This document shows positions 48,974 through 59,085 of a stretch of DNA of 64,000 nucleotides, in pieces. Origin of the DNA: Pseudomonas sp. MWU13-2100 (GTDB taxonomy: Bacteria; Pseudomonadota; Gammaproteobacteria; Pseudomonadales; Pseudomonadaceae); NCBI RefSeq assembly GCF_023242365.1, contig NZ_JALLIX010000012.1:82665-146664 (forward strand). The letters run 5' to 3'. A program made the translations under genes and the position numbers. The notes under the pieces are model-generated. The model was not told where the DNA came from and did no database searches. It saw only the letters and a program-made list of their open reading frames with translations. The first letter of the stretch is position 1. Each line of letters opens with the position of its first letter.

Positions 48974-51196
48974 ATGAATACCGAAGGACTCAGCGAAGTC
49001 GAAGTAAAAGACGCTCAACCGGTGGTCGAGCAGATCGTCGAAACCCCGCCGGAGCTGGAACCCGTGCCGGTGGTTGCCGAAGCACCGCCCGTGGCGGCAC
49101 CGACGGCGGTGGCGATTCCCGGTCTGGATGACAGCAGCCTGTATATCCACCGTGAGCTGTCGCAGCTGCAGTTCAACATCCGCGTGCTGGAGCAGGCGCT
49201 GGATGAGTCCTATCCGCTGCTGGAGCGTCTCAAGTTCCTGCTGATCTTCTCCAGCAACCTGGATGAGTTCTTCGAAATTCGCGTCGCCGGGCTGAAGAAG
49301 CAGATCACCTTCGCCCGCGAGCAGGCCGGCGCCGATGGCTTGCAGCCGCATCAGGCCTTGGCGCGCATCAGCGAACTGGTACACGGGCACGTCGATCGCC
49401 AGTACGCGATCCTCAACGACATCCTGTTGCCGGAACTGGAAAAGCACCAGGTGCGCTTTATCCGCCGGCGCTACTGGACCACCAAGCTGAAGACTTGGGT
49501 CCGCCGCTATTTCCGCGACGAGATCGCGCCGATCATCACTCCCATCGGCCTCGATCCGACGCACCCGTTCCCTTTGCTGGTGAACAAGAGCCTGAACTTT
49601 ATCGTCGAGCTCGAAGGTATCGACGCCTTCGGTCGCGATTCAGGCCTGGCGATCATCCCGGCGCCGCGCCTGCTGCCGAGGATCATCAAGGTACCCGAAG
49701 ACGTGGGTGGGCCTGGCGATAACTATGTATTCCTGTCCTCGATGATCCACGCGCACGCTGACGACCTGTTCCAGGGCATGAAGGTCAAGGGCTGCTACCA
49801 GTTCCGCCTGACCCGTAACGCCGACCTGGCGCTGGACTCCGAGGATGTCGAAGACCTGGCCCGCGCCCTGCGCGGCGAGCTGTTCTCCCGCCGCTACGGT
49901 GACGCCGTGCGTCTGGAGGTCGCCGATACCTGCCCGAAACACCTGTCGGACTACCTGCTCAAGCAGTTCAACCTGAACGAGAGCGAGCTGTACCAGGTCA
50001 ACGGCCCGGTGAACCTGACGCGGCTGTTCAGCATCACCGGCCTCGACAGCCATCCGGAGCTGCAATACACGCCGTTCACCCCGCAGATTCCGAAACTGCT
50101 GCAGAACAGCGAGAACATTTTCAGCGTGATCAGCAAGCAGGACATCCTGCTGCTGCACCCGTTCGAATCCTTCACCCCGGTGGTCGACCTGCTGCGCCAG
50201 GCGGCCAAGGACCCGCACGTCCTGGCCGTGCGCCAGACCCTGTATCGCAGCGGCGCCAACTCGGAGATCGTCGACGCCCTGGTGGACGCGGCGCGCAACG
50301 GCAAGGAAGTCACCGCGGTGATTGAACTGCGGGCGCGCTTCGACGAAGAGTCCAACCTGCAACTGGCCAGCCGCCTGCAAGCGGCCGGTGCGGTGGTGAT
50401 CTATGGCGTGGTCGGCTTCAAGACCCACGCCAAGATGATGCTGATCCTGCGCCGCGAGGCCGGCGAGATCGTGCGCTACGCGCACCTGGGCACCGGTAAC
50501 TACCACGCCGGCAACGCCCGCCTGTACACCGACTACAGCCTGTTGACGTCCGACGACGCGCTGTGCGAAGACGTCGGTAAACTATTCAGCCAGTTGATCG
50601 GCATGGGCAAGACGCTGCGCATGAAGAAGTTGCTGCACGCGCCGTTCACCCTGAAGAAGGGCATGCTCGACATGATTGCCCGGGAAACCCAGTTCGCCAT
50701 CGACGGCAAGCCGGCGCACATCATTGCCAAGTTCAACTCGCTGACCGATCCGAAGATCATCCGCGCGTTGTACAAGGCCAGCCAGTGCGGCGTGCGTATC
50801 GATCTGGTGGTGCGCGGCATGTGCTGCCTGCGTCCGGGCATTGCCGGGGTTTCGCACAATATCCATGTGCGCTCGATCATCGGCCGCTTCCTGGAGCACA
50901 CCCGGGTGTTCTACTTCCTCAACGGCGGCGAAGAGCAGATGTTCCTCTCCAGTGCCGACTGGATGGAGCGCAACCTCGACAAGCGCGTCGAGACCTGCTT
51001 CCCGGTGGAAGGCAAGAAGCTGATCCTGCGGGTCAAGAAAGAGCTGGAAAGTTATCTCACCGATAATACCCACAGCTGGAGCCTGCAGTCGGACGGTCGT
51101 TATATCCGCAACACGCCGACCGGCAACCAGAACCCGCGCAGCGCCCAGGCCATCCTGCTAGAGCGCTTGAGCAACCCGGTCCTCATCGTACGTTGA
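48974..51196 (+). CDS. ppk: Polyphosphate kinase 1
   Basis: 740 residues. It has the Pro-rich N-terminal extension, then [20 protein letters not shown] and the catalytic phospho-histidine region [19 protein letters not shown] with [18 protein letters not shown]. It makes polyphosphate from ATP. The stop overlaps the convergent ppx by 14 nt. The PPK1 family lacks Walker motifs and uses a PLD-like fold for the catalytic domain. Confidence 0.97.
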   Translation: MNTEGLSEVEVKDAQPVVEQIVETPPELEPVPVVAEAPPVAAPTAVAIPGLDDSSLYIHRELSQLQFNIRVLEQALDESYPLLERLKFLLIFSSNLDEFFEIRVAGLKKQITFAREQAGADGLQPHQALARISELVHGHVDRQYAILNDILLPELEKHQVRFIRRRYWTTKLKTWVRRYFRDEIAPIITPIGLDPTHPFPLLVNKSLNFIVELEGIDAFGRDSGLAIIPAPRLLPRIIKVPEDVGGPGDNYVFLSSMIHAHADDLFQGMKVKGCYQFRLTRNADLALDSEDVEDLARALRGELFSRRYGDAVRLEVADTCPKHLSDYLLKQFNLNESELYQVNGPVNLTRLFSITGLDSHPELQYTPFTPQIPKLLQNSENIFSVISKQDILLLHPFESFTPVVDLLRQAAKDPHVLAVRQTLYRSGANSEIVDALVDAARNGKEVTAVIELRARFDEESNLQLASRLQAAGAVVIYGVVGFKTHAKMMLILRREAGEIVRYAHLGTGNYHAGNARLYTDYSLLTSDDALCEDVGKLFSQLIGMGKTLRMKKLLHAPFTLKKGMLDMIARETQFAIDGKPAHIIAKFNSLTDPKIIRALYKASQCGVRIDLVVRGMCCLRPGIAGVSHNIHVRSIIGRFLEHTRVFYFLNGGEEQMFLSSADWMERNLDKRVETCFPVEGKKLILRVKKELESYLTDNTHSWSLQSDGRYIRNTPTGNQNPRSAQAILLERLSNPVLIVR

Positions 51197-52685
51197 GGGT
51201 GATGTTGACTCGGGTCAGCCACTCCGCTTCCAGCGCGAAGTCGGCCTGAGTCAGCTGGTTCTGCTCCAGCCAGTCCTTGGGAAATACCACATCCAGGCTA
51301 TCGCCGTTGGCACGCAAGGTGACCTGCGGCATTTCCTGGGTGCCGCGGATGTGATGGAACAGGATGGCGAAGCGCAGCAGCACGCACAGGCGAATCAGCT
51401 TGATGCCGTCATCGCCGAACTCGGCGAACTTGTCCTTGGGGATATTACGCCGGTGCCCGCGTACCAGCAGGGCGAGCATTTGCTGGTCTTCCCGTGAGAA
51501 TCCGGCCAGGTCCGAGTGCTCGATCAGGTAGGCGCCGTGCTTGTGATACTGATAGTGGGCGATGTCCAGACCCACCTCATGGACCTTGGCGGCCCAGCCG
51601 AGCAGTTCGCGCCAGACCCCGTCGGACAGTTCCCAGGCATCCGCCACTTGATCGAAGGCATGCAGCACCTTGCGTTCGACCCGTGCCGCCTGTTCCAGGT
51701 CGACGTGATAGCGCTCCATCAGCGAGCTGAGGGTGCGTTCGCGCACGTCTTCATGGTGATGACGGCCCAGCAGGTCGTAGAGCACGCCTTCGCGCAGGGC
51801 GCCGTCGCAGTGGTCCATGCGTTGCAGGTCGAGGGCGTCGAAGATCGCCTCGAGAATCGCCAGGCCGGCCGGGAAGATGGCGCGACGGTCAGGCTTGATC
51901 CCTTCGAAATCGATTTTCTCGGCATCGCCGAGCTTGAACAGCTTGCGCTTGAGCCAGGCCAGCCCTTCGGCGTTGACCTCGCCGCTGCCCTGGCCGCCGG
52001 CCTTGAGAGCCAGACCGATGGCGCGGATGGTGCCGGACGAACCGATGGCCTCATCCCAGGTCAGGCGGTGCAGCGCGTGCTCGATGCTCATGATTTCCAG
52101 GCGCGCCGCCGTGTAGGCCTGGGCGTAGCGGGCCGGGGTGATCTTGCCGTCGCGGAAATAACGCTGGGTGTAGCTGACGCAACCCATTTGCAGGCTTTCG
52201 CGCAGCAGCGGTTCGAAGCGCTGGCCGATGATGAATTCGGTACTGCCGCCGCCGATGTCGGCTACCAGGCGCTTGCCCGGGGTGTCGGCGAGGGTGTGGG
52301 ACACGCCGAGGTAAATCAGTCGCGCTTCTTCACGGCCGGAAATGACTTCCACCGGGTGGCCGAGGATTTCCTCGGCGCGGCGGATGAATTCGCCACGGTT
52401 GCGCGCTTCGCGCAGGGCGTTGGTGCCGACGATGCGCACGGCGCCCAGGGGCATGCCGTTGATCAGTTGGGCAAAGCGCTTCAGGCAATCGAGCCCGCGC
52501 TGCATGGATTCTTCGGTGAGCTGACGGTCCTCGTCGATACCGGCCGCCAGTTGAACCTTTTCGCCGAGGCGCTCGAGAATCCGGATCTCTCCGTTCTGGG
52601 CCTTGGCCACGACCATATGGAAGCTGTTGGAGCCCAGGTCGATGGCGGCGATCAGGGACAGATTCTTGGCTTGGGATTGCGGCAT
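51183..52685 (-). CDS. ppx: Exopolyphosphatase
   Basis: 500 residues of the Ppx/GppA family. ASKHA motifs: [19 protein letters not shown] and [18 protein letters not shown]; a C-terminal HD-like domain carries [18 protein letters not shown]. Degrades polyphosphate from its ends, or hydrolyses pppGpp (GppA-like activity is possible). In Pseudomonas it is usually followed by trxA and rho; here a foreign-looking block of over 11 kb begins upstream of its start. Confidence 0.95.
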   Translation of the reverse strand: MPQSQAKNLSLIAAIDLGSNSFHMVVAKAQNGEIRILERLGEKVQLAAGIDEDRQLTEESMQRGLDCLKRFAQLINGMPLGAVRIVGTNALREARNRGEFIRRAEEILGHPVEVISGREEARLIYLGVSHTLADTPGKRLVADIGGGSTEFIIGQRFEPLLRESLQMGCVSYTQRYFRDGKITPARYAQAYTAARLEIMSIEHALHRLTWDEAIGSSGTIRAIGLALKAGGQGSGEVNAEGLAWLKRKLFKLGDAEKIDFEGIKPDRRAIFPAGLAILEAIFDALDLQRMDHCDGALREGVLYDLLGRHHHEDVRERTLSSLMERYHVDLEQAARVERKVLHAFDQVADAWELSDGVWRELLGWAAKVHEVGLDIAHYQYHKHGAYLIEHSDLAGFSREDQQMLALLVRGHRRNIPKDKFAEFGDDGIKLIRLCVLLRFAILFHHIRGTQEMPQVTLRANGDSLDVVFPKDWLEQNQLTQADFALEAEWLTRVNITLNVR

Positions 52686-53108
52686 GGTTGAAGGATCTCG
52701 GTCGATAACCTCGCCATCCTGCCACGATCAGGCGCCGACGCCAATGTAGGACGCTTGGGAGCATCAGGCCTGGGGCTTGGGGCGGGGGGGTTGAAAATCA
52801 TTGCTTCAATTTTCCTACATAAATATTTCACATTGATGACCTGCGTCATGAATTGTGATGACAGCGGCATTTATGAAAGTTGGCGTTGTTTGTCTATCCG
52901 TCGCACCAACAGCGCGGCCGCTTCCGGTTTTCTTGTCAGGTGCCAGCGTGGAAACTAGTGCCTGGCGATTATGCCTGGGTATTAATTATTTATAGGGTCG
53001 TGCTCGGGAAGTCTGGGTACTTGCCCTGTTTTGGGTGAGATCCTGGATTAATCCCCGCGGTCCTGAATAACGTGCATCTGCTAACACTTAATAATAGGGA
53101 GTAGGAAA
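52686..53108. other. Gene-free spacer ahead of the fimbrial operon
   Basis: 423 bp, A/T-richer than the neighbours (for example 52795-52865). ATGAC-CTGC-GTCAT (52836-52849) is a small perfect dyad and a candidate operator or hairpin. An RBS-like GGGAGTAGG precedes the pilin ATG. No coding sequence is supported. Confidence 0.5.
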
Positions 53109-53762
53109 ATGAAGTTGGTATCCGGCTGGACATTCGGTGCTCTATTGGTTGTGCTGGGCGGGCATGTCCATGCGGCGGACCTGTTGGTCAAAGGGACGAT
53201 CGTTCCGGCCAGTTGCACCTTGAGCCTGCACAATGGCGGTGTGATCGATTATGGGAAAATTCGTGCTGCCGAGTTGGGTGTCAACGCCTATACGACTCTG
53301 CAGCCGAGGGGGGTGCCGTTTTCGGTCAACTGCGACGGTGGGACCCGGGTCGGGCTGAAGACGCTCGACAATCGTTCCGCCAGCAAGGTCCCGGGGATCC
53401 TGCAGTCGGCCATCGGCCCGGACTATAACGATGTGTACAACTATGGTCTGGGTACCACGGCGCAGGGCAAGCGGATCGGCGGTTACGCCCTGAGGGTGAA
53501 GGATTCCGCGGCCGACTTTCCGTTGGTCAACACGATCGTATCGACCAACAACGGTTTGAGCTGGAGTCGTGGTAACGGTGCCTTGGGGCAGTACCAGAAC
53601 ATCCTGTCCTGGAGTGGCTTCTTTGCCAATCATCCGGCCGCAGTGCAACGGGTCAGCGGTACATTGGAAGTCCAGGCGGTTATCAATAAGACCTCCGAGT
53701 TGGATGTGACTGAAGAAATATATCTGGACGGTCTGGCCACGCTGGAACTGCGTTATCTCTGA
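53109..53762 (+). CDS. Fimbrial subunit, DUF1120-type
   Basis: 217 residues with a signal peptide (cleavage near HVHAAD). The mature N-terminus LLVKGTIVPASCTLSLHNGG fits the DUF1120 family, secreted chaperone-usher subunits with a single Cys pair early in the chain (Cys near 37 and 76). The C-terminal TLEVQAVINKTSELDVTEEI completes the fold. It is first in a chaperone-usher operon and is probably the major or main subunit; adhesion is inferred. Confidence 0.8.
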   Translation: MKLVSGWTFGALLVVLGGHVHAADLLVKGTIVPASCTLSLHNGGVIDYGKIRAAELGVNAYTTLQPRGVPFSVNCDGGTRVGLKTLDNRSASKVPGILQSAIGPDYNDVYNYGLGTTAQGKRIGGYALRVKDSAADFPLVNTIVSTNNGLSWSRGNGALGQYQNILSWSGFFANHPAAVQRVSGTLEVQAVINKTSELDVTEEIYLDGLATLELRYL

Positions 53763-53867
53763 GTCATGTTGATGTAAGTAGCAGGGCGGTCGGTACAGGC
53801 TCATGTGCCGGCGCTCCCTTTTTATTTGTGTCGAACAATAAGAACTCGTTCGCAAGGGGCGTGTCGC

Positions 53868-54596
53868 TTGAAAGTTGTGACCCTTATACCGATGCCCGGG
53901 TCGTTGTCTGCCGGTGTGCTGTTCTTTCTCCTGGGACTGTTCTGGGGTATCGCCCGTGCCGATGGCATGCAGCCGGAAACCACGGTGCTGATTCTCTATG
54001 AGGAGGAGGGGGAGGCGAGTATCCATATCAAGAACACCGACAGCGGTCCGGCTTTGCTGCATTCGGCTGTCGAATCCATTCCCGAGGATCTTGAGTCGCT
54101 GGTGGTGATCACGCCGCCCGTGACCCGGGTCGATGCCGGTGAGACACAATTGGTCCGATTTCTCACCGCCAACAGCCAGCCACTCAAGACCCAACGTTTG
54201 AAACGCGTCACTTTCGAAGGTATTCCCCAGCGCAAGACCGGGGCCGGCGCCACCGTCGGCATCAGTCTGCGCCAGAACCTGCCGCTGATCCTGCATCCCA
54301 AGGGGCTGCCCCGACATCCGGCACCCTGGAGGGAGCTGACCTGGCATCTGGAAAAGTCCCGGTTGCTGGTGCGCAATGACAGTCCTTATGTGGTCCGCCT
54401 GTCGCCGGAACTGGAGCTCAATCCGCACAAGGTCAGTGTGATGCTCAGTCGTGGCTATGTCTTGCCGGGGGAGACGCTGGCGATCGAAACGGACGCGACG
54501 CAGCCCGCGGCCACCTCGGTCACACTGCAGCCGGCGACGGTCTATGGTTTTGCCGTCGCCCCTCACGAAGCCCCCATTCTGCTCGAGGCGCTGTGA
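53868..54596 (+). CDS. Periplasmic pilus chaperone (PapD-like)
   Basis: 242 residues from TTG 53868, chosen because AAGGGG sits 9 nt upstream and a Lys follows; an ATG at 53892 would also give a signal-like helix but lacks an RBS. After the signal (LGLFWGIARADG) the first domain contains SGPALLHSAVESIPEDLESL and the G1-like strand VGISLRQNLPLILHP. Such chaperones donate a beta strand to subunits in the periplasm. A cleavable start and order (subunit-chaperone-usher-subunit) support the call. Confidence 0.8.
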   Translation: MKVVTLIPMPGSLSAGVLFFLLGLFWGIARADGMQPETTVLILYEEEGEASIHIKNTDSGPALLHSAVESIPEDLESLVVITPPVTRVDAGETQLVRFLTANSQPLKTQRLKRVTFEGIPQRKTGAGATVGISLRQNLPLILHPKGLPRHPAPWRELTWHLEKSRLLVRNDSPYVVRLSPELELNPHKVSVMLSRGYVLPGETLAIETDATQPAATSVTLQPATVYGFAVAPHEAPILLEAL

Positions 54597-54603
54597 CGCC
54601 CTC

Positions 54604-57087
54604 ATGAGAAACCCAGGACAGCCAGGTGATTTTACCCCTGCATCAGGGCTGGCGAAGGTACTCGGTGTCGCGGCGTTGCTGGGCCTGGGCGAGCCGGTCG
54701 CCGCCGAGAAAAAGGATGATGCGGTCGAAGCTGAGTTTGATCTGTCCGTGCTTTCCGAACGCGGCCTCGATCCGCAGGTGGCCGATTATTTCCGTTCTGC
54801 GCCACGCTTTCGCGAAGGGGTGCAACGGGTCGCGCTGGAGCTCAACGGTAATCGTCTGGGGCTGACGGCGCTACGTTTCGACCGGCACGGCGAGTTGTGT
54901 TTCACCTCCGGGTTGCTGGACAAGGCCGGCTTGAAGAGGCCTGACATTGGTGCGGATGCCGACGAGGAGGCTTGTTACGACTTTCTGCGCGAGTACCCGC
55001 GGACCCGGGTCATCCTGCGCCCCAACAGCGAGGAAGTTTCCCTGCTGGTGCCGACCCAGGCCTTGCGCGGACCGGCGTTCGACAGCGGCGTCTACGCCCG
55101 CGGCGGCACGGCCGGGCTGCTCAACTACGATGTGCTGGGTTTCGATACGCGCTCACACCAGGGCGGCGGACGTTTTTTCTCGGCAAGCACCGAGGCCGGG
55201 TTCAATGCCGGCGACTGGATTGTGCGCAGCCGCCAGTTGCACGTCGCCAATGACGGACAAGAGCAGACCGAGCATCTGTATGCCTATGCGCAGCGGGATT
55301 TCCTGCCATGGCAGGCGACCTTCCAGGCGGGTCAGATCAACAGCGCCGGTCCGCTGTTTGCCGGGGTCCGGCTTTCCGGCGTGCAATTCATGCCCGATGG
55401 CGCGCAGCGGGGTCAGGCCGGGCATGGTGTATGGGTCGAGGATGTGGCCTTCGAGGCGTCGCGGGTCGAGGTCCGCCAGTCCGGGGCGTTGATCCATGCC
55501 AGCCTGGTGCCGCAGGGACCTTTCAGCCTGGGCGGCCTGCCGTTGCTCAACACTACCAGCGACCTGGAGGTGAGGGTGATCGGCCAGTCCGGCAGCGAAC
55601 GCCGGTTTGTCGTGCCCGCCGCGTCTTTTCCGGGTGCCGCGTCGGTGCCGCCCGGCTACTACCTGGCCCTGGGCCGATTGCGCGGCACCGCGGGACGTGC
55701 CGAGGAGCCGCCGTTGCTCGCCACCGGCAGCGGCACCTGGGGACTGGGCCAGGCCGCATCCTTCAGCGCCGGGCTGCTGGGCAGCGATGACTATCGCGCC
55801 AGCGGCTGGGCGCTTGACGGTCGCCTTGGGCAGCAGGTCGGCATCGGCCTGCGCAACAGCCTGTCCCATGACACCCGACGCTCACTGGCGGGGAGTCAGA
55901 ACAGCCTGTCGTTGAACAGCCCGCTGGGGGCGGGTGTCGATCTGGACCTCAGCGCCACCCTGCGTAGCAGTGGTTATCGCGATCTGTTGCAGATCGGCGA
56001 AATGGTCCTGAAGGACGATCCCGGTTCACGCTTCAAGCACCAGTACACCGCCGCGCTCGGCTGGTCGGACCTGCAACTCGGCGGTTTCAGCCTCGGCTAC
56101 TCGCGCAATGTGATGTTCGACGGGGGCTTGTCCCGACGGCTGCACGGCACCTGGAGCAAGAGCTACCGCTACGCCAGCCTGAGCCTCAGCGTGGATTCCG
56201 ACATCGGTTCGAGCGGCGACCGGCATGCCATCGATTCTGGCCTGGGGCTGCGGCTGGGGGTCAGTGTTCCGCTGGGCGGCGACCGGCGGATCAGCAGCTA
56301 TCTCAATCGTCGTGGCGAACGCCTCGATATCGGCGGCGACTACCGTGAGCGGGTCAACGATACGCTCAGCTATGACCTGGGGCTGGAGCAGGACCTCAAG
56401 GGCGACCGGCAGATCAGCCGTGGCAACCTGAACCTGATGCCGCGTTACACCCAGGTCGGCCTGGGGGTGACCCGCAGCGCCTCCAGCACCGGCTACAGCG
56501 GGCAACTGTCCGGAGGCCTTGCGCTGCATGAGGGTGGCCTGACGTTCTCGCCCTACGCGATCCAGGAGACCTTCGGCGTGGTCTCGGTGGGCGATCTTCC
56601 CGGGGCGCGGATCGTCACGGCCCAGGGTCCGGTCTGGACCGACTCCAGTGGCCAAGCGGTGGTCGCCGGCCTGCCGGCCTACCGCAGCAGCCAGTTGGAG
56701 GTCGACACCCGCTCGTTGCCGCGCCGGATCGACCTGCGCAATGGGACGAAAAACCTCGAAGCCGGACGTGGCTCATTCAATCGGCTGGATTTCACGGTGG
56801 TGAAGGTTCGACGGCTGCTGCTCAAGGTCAGCGACGAAAACGCCGAGCCGTTGCCCCAGGGTGCCTCGGTGTTCAGCCAGGACGGGGCCTTCCTGAGCAC
56901 GGTGGTCGGCGATGGCATGGTGTTTCTGAGCAATGTCGAGGCCGGCCAACGGCTCACGATCAGGCGGGCGGAGCACACCGCCTGCACATTGCCGGTCGAG
57001 TTGTCCGAGACCGTGGACAGCGATCGGCTTTATGAAACGGCCACGGCGGTTTGCCGGGCGAGTCAACCCGATGGAAGACCTCTATGA
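54604..57087 (+). CDS. Outer-membrane usher protein
   Basis: 827 residues from ATG 54604. An N-terminal domain binding chaperone-subunit complexes, a large beta-barrel with plug region (GLGQAASFSAGLLGSDDYRA, SLNSPLGAGVDLDLSATLRS), and C-terminal periplasmic domains (VKVRRLLLKVSDENAEPLPQ). It resembles the TcfC-type ushers rather than FimD/PapC. It forms the secretion pore for pilus assembly. The start lies 7 nt after the chaperone stop; the stop overlaps the next gene by 4 nt (ATGA). Confidence 0.85.
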   Translation: MRNPGQPGDFTPASGLAKVLGVAALLGLGEPVAAEKKDDAVEAEFDLSVLSERGLDPQVADYFRSAPRFREGVQRVALELNGNRLGLTALRFDRHGELCFTSGLLDKAGLKRPDIGADADEEACYDFLREYPRTRVILRPNSEEVSLLVPTQALRGPAFDSGVYARGGTAGLLNYDVLGFDTRSHQGGGRFFSASTEAGFNAGDWIVRSRQLHVANDGQEQTEHLYAYAQRDFLPWQATFQAGQINSAGPLFAGVRLSGVQFMPDGAQRGQAGHGVWVEDVAFEASRVEVRQSGALIHASLVPQGPFSLGGLPLLNTTSDLEVRVIGQSGSERRFVVPAASFPGAASVPPGYYLALGRLRGTAGRAEEPPLLATGSGTWGLGQAASFSAGLLGSDDYRASGWALDGRLGQQVGIGLRNSLSHDTRRSLAGSQNSLSLNSPLGAGVDLDLSATLRSSGYRDLLQIGEMVLKDDPGSRFKHQYTAALGWSDLQLGGFSLGYSRNVMFDGGLSRRLHGTWSKSYRYASLSLSVDSDIGSSGDRHAIDSGLGLRLGVSVPLGGDRRISSYLNRRGERLDIGGDYRERVNDTLSYDLGLEQDLKGDRQISRGNLNLMPRYTQVGLGVTRSASSTGYSGQLSGGLALHEGGLTFSPYAIQETFGVVSVGDLPGARIVTAQGPVWTDSSGQAVVAGLPAYRSSQLEVDTRSLPRRIDLRNGTKNLEAGRGSFNRLDFTVVKVRRLLLKVSDENAEPLPQGASVFSQDGAFLSTVVGDGMVFLSNVEAGQRLTIRRAEHTACTLPVELSETVDSDRLYETATAVCRASQPDGRPL

Positions 57088-57635
57088 ACTCTCGCGTCCG
57101 CGCGGTTTTACGGCGTTGTTGCGTCGCGCTTGTGTTGTTTTCAGTCCCGGCCGATGCCAATGACTGCACGCTGTCGCTGAGTCAGTCGCAGATCGAATTG
57201 GGGGCGCTGCGCCCGGGCAGCATATCGTGGGTGCCCGGGCAGCCTGACCTGTTTCTCGGGACCCGTCGGCTGAGCCTGAATATCGCCTGCCCCTGGCCGA
57301 CCTCGATGCTGCTGCGTTTCGACGGGCCGGCGGCCGGGCCGCAGGCCTTTCGCTTCGACCGTCAGGGGCGGTTCACGGTTGGCCTGAGCAACGCCCGGCT
57401 CGATGGCAAGCCGGTGAGCCTGGCCGCGGCGCAACGTCCGAACGAGGCGGCGGCCAGCCACTTGATGGCGCCGGGCCAGAGCCTGGTGGTACTGGCCCGC
57501 GACCGGCCGGCCAAGGGCCGGTTTTTCTCGGCACAGGTCGAGATCGACACGCACCTGCCGGTCAGTGCGACCCGGGTGCACGACGAGACGTCGGTCGAAG
57601 GTCGCGGACGTTTCGAGCTGCTCTCGGGAGAATAA
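57084..57635 (+). CDS. Second fimbrial subunit, possible tip
   Basis: 183 residues from ATG 57084 overlapping the usher stop. Signal MNSRVRAVLRRCCVALVLFS then NDCTLSLSQSQIELGALRPG, an early Cys as in chaperone-usher subunits, and a second Cys in LNIACPWPTSMLLRF. Its low similarity to the first subunit and position at the end of the operon suggest a minor or tip protein. No adhesin domain is recognisable. It ends 24 nt before a truncated gene in the opposite operon. Confidence 0.75.
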   Translation: MNSRVRAVLRRCCVALVLFSVPADANDCTLSLSQSQIELGALRPGSISWVPGQPDLFLGTRRLSLNIACPWPTSMLLRFDGPAAGPQAFRFDRQGRFTVGLSNARLDGKPVSLAAAQRPNEAAASHLMAPGQSLVVLARDRPAKGRFFSAQVEIDTHLPVSATRVHDETSVEGRGRFELLSGE

Positions 57636-57658
57636 AGGCCCGCGCGCTGCTTATTCAC

Positions 57659-57817
57659 TTAAATAAAAGCGCCGCTTACCCCGTACACGCAGGTAAAGGC
57701 CAGCTTGGCGTCGATTTCAGCGAATGGCTCCAACACTGTCTTCGAGCTCACCCTTGAAACGTCACAGCCCAGCAGCAAGGCGCTCAACAACCCGGCCAAC
57801 AGATATCGGGAGGTCAT
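57659..57817 (-). pseudogene. Truncated fourth copy of the Sel1-like immunity lipoprotein
   Basis: From ATG 57815-57817 the frame reads MTSRYLLAGLLSALLLGCDV then SRVSSKTVLEPFAEIDAKLA and FTCV, almost the same as the start of the two upstream paralogs, then diverges and stops at residue 52 (TAA 57659-57661). It keeps the lipobox but has lost the whole functional part. Its start overlaps the stop of the previous gene (ATGA), as between intact copies. It is therefore a remnant of a further array member, truncated where the fimbrial operon now ends. Confidence 0.85.
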
Positions 57818-59085
57818 CCGAACAATACCCATCTGACATGTTTCTCACCAACCGTGATTCTGTCAGGCAGCAAAAAACGCTTGCGACGACATTGAATGTT
57901 CTCAGTCGGCATGATCTGACCCTGTTCGAAGCGGCGGATGGCGCCTTTGCCGATCTGGTAGGCGATGCGCATAGTCTCCCAGTAGCCGGTTTGCGGGCAG
58001 ACCTCGCCGCTGTTGCAGGTCGGTACCGGAAAGCTGGCCTTGATAAAGCCCGGCGACCCCGGCATGGGTTGGCCGGTCTCGACTTCCAGCCGCTTGGCCT
58101 TGGCCAGTTGACTGATCAGCGCCTCGCTGGGCTTTTCCGGTGGGATATTGGCCAGGCGCGCTTCCAGCCATTGCAGCTTGCCGTCCCAGGCGGGCAGCTT
58201 GGCCGGTGGCAAAGGAAGGATGTCGTTGATCTCGGGGACCTTGGGGCTGGCGTAGGAGTAGTTCGCCAGAATTCTCCAGATTTTTTTATAACGTTCGGCG
58301 CGTTCGAGGTCTTCCTGTTGACCGAGGTAGTGCAATTCGTTGGAAGGTGGCGGGTTACGAAAGCCCTTGCTCAAAAAAGAAGTCGAGGTGCTGTCACCAG
58401 CAGCCACTCCGAGTTGGAATGCTTCGAGCGCCTCCTGATAACGTCCCTTTGTCGACAAATTAACACCTAGTGCTCTAGCGGCCTCACCATTGCCCTGCTC
58501 GGCCGCGCAACGGCGCATCTGCCGAGCAACGTCCGGGGCAATATCGATTGGCGCCAGCTTGTCTGCTACGTAGGTCTGGGCTTGGGCATTGCCCTGGTCG
58601 GCGGCCTTGCGGTAATACCGCAACGCCATGTCCGGATCCTGCTTCAGCCCCGCTGAACCCTGTTGCAGGAATATGCCCACGAAGTAATAACCAGTCGCCA
58701 CACCCGCCTCGATCAGGTTCTCGCTCAGGCGCAGATGTTCAGCGCCCCTGAGTTTGAAATGGCCGCGCATGGCGCCGTTCTGCAAATTGATATTGGCCTT
58801 GTAGTGACCGTTCTCGGCAGCGATACGGTACAACCGCTCGATCTCGGCATCGACGCTTTTGTCCTGTTTAAGCTGGTTATTTTTCTGTAACCAACGTGCG
58901 TACTGGAACAGCACATCAGCTTCGGCTGACGGAGCGGGAATGGTTTCGTGCACGCAGGTGAAGGCCAGCTTGGCATCGATTTCAGCGAATGGCTCCAACA
59001 CCAGTGTATTGGAGCCAACCCTGGAAGCCTCGCAGCCCAGCAGCAGGGCGCCCAACAACCCGACCCGAAGATACCGGGACGTCAT
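57814..59085 (-). CDS. Sel1-repeat lipoprotein, Tli5-type immunity protein, copy 3
   Basis: 423 residues with lipobox LLLGC (Cys18), so it is a periplasm-facing lipoprotein. Sel1-like helical repeats are clear around residues 150-200 (MALRYYRKAADQGNAQAQTY). A Cys-rich C-terminal part (FPVPTCNSGEVCPQTGYW) ends KHVRWVLFG. The gene is downstream of a PLD effector, matching Tli5 immunity genes beside Tle5 in P. aeruginosa. Its N-terminus is identical in sequence to copy 2 while its C-terminus differs, suggesting recombination. The stop overlaps the truncated copy. Confidence 0.8.
   Translation of the reverse strand: MTSRYLRVGLLGALLLGCEASRVGSNTLVLEPFAEIDAKLAFTCVHETIPAPSAEADVLFQYARWLQKNNQLKQDKSVDAEIERLYRIAAENGHYKANINLQNGAMRGHFKLRGAEHLRLSENLIEAGVATGYYFVGIFLQQGSAGLKQDPDMALRYYRKAADQGNAQAQTYVADKLAPIDIAPDVARQMRRCAAEQGNGEAARALGVNLSTKGRYQEALEAFQLGVAAGDSTSTSFLSKGFRNPPPSNELHYLGQQEDLERAERYKKIWRILANYSYASPKVPEINDILPLPPAKLPAWDGKLQWLEARLANIPPEKPSEALISQLAKAKRLEVETGQPMPGSPGFIKASFPVPTCNSGEVCPQTGYWETMRIAYQIGKGAIRRFEQGQIMPTENIQCRRKRFLLPDRITVGEKHVRWVLFG

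Noticed and set aside
53142..54605. 487-residue open frame opposite the pilin and chaperone genes
   Set aside because: Crosses two real genes with signal peptides; composition typical of shadows.
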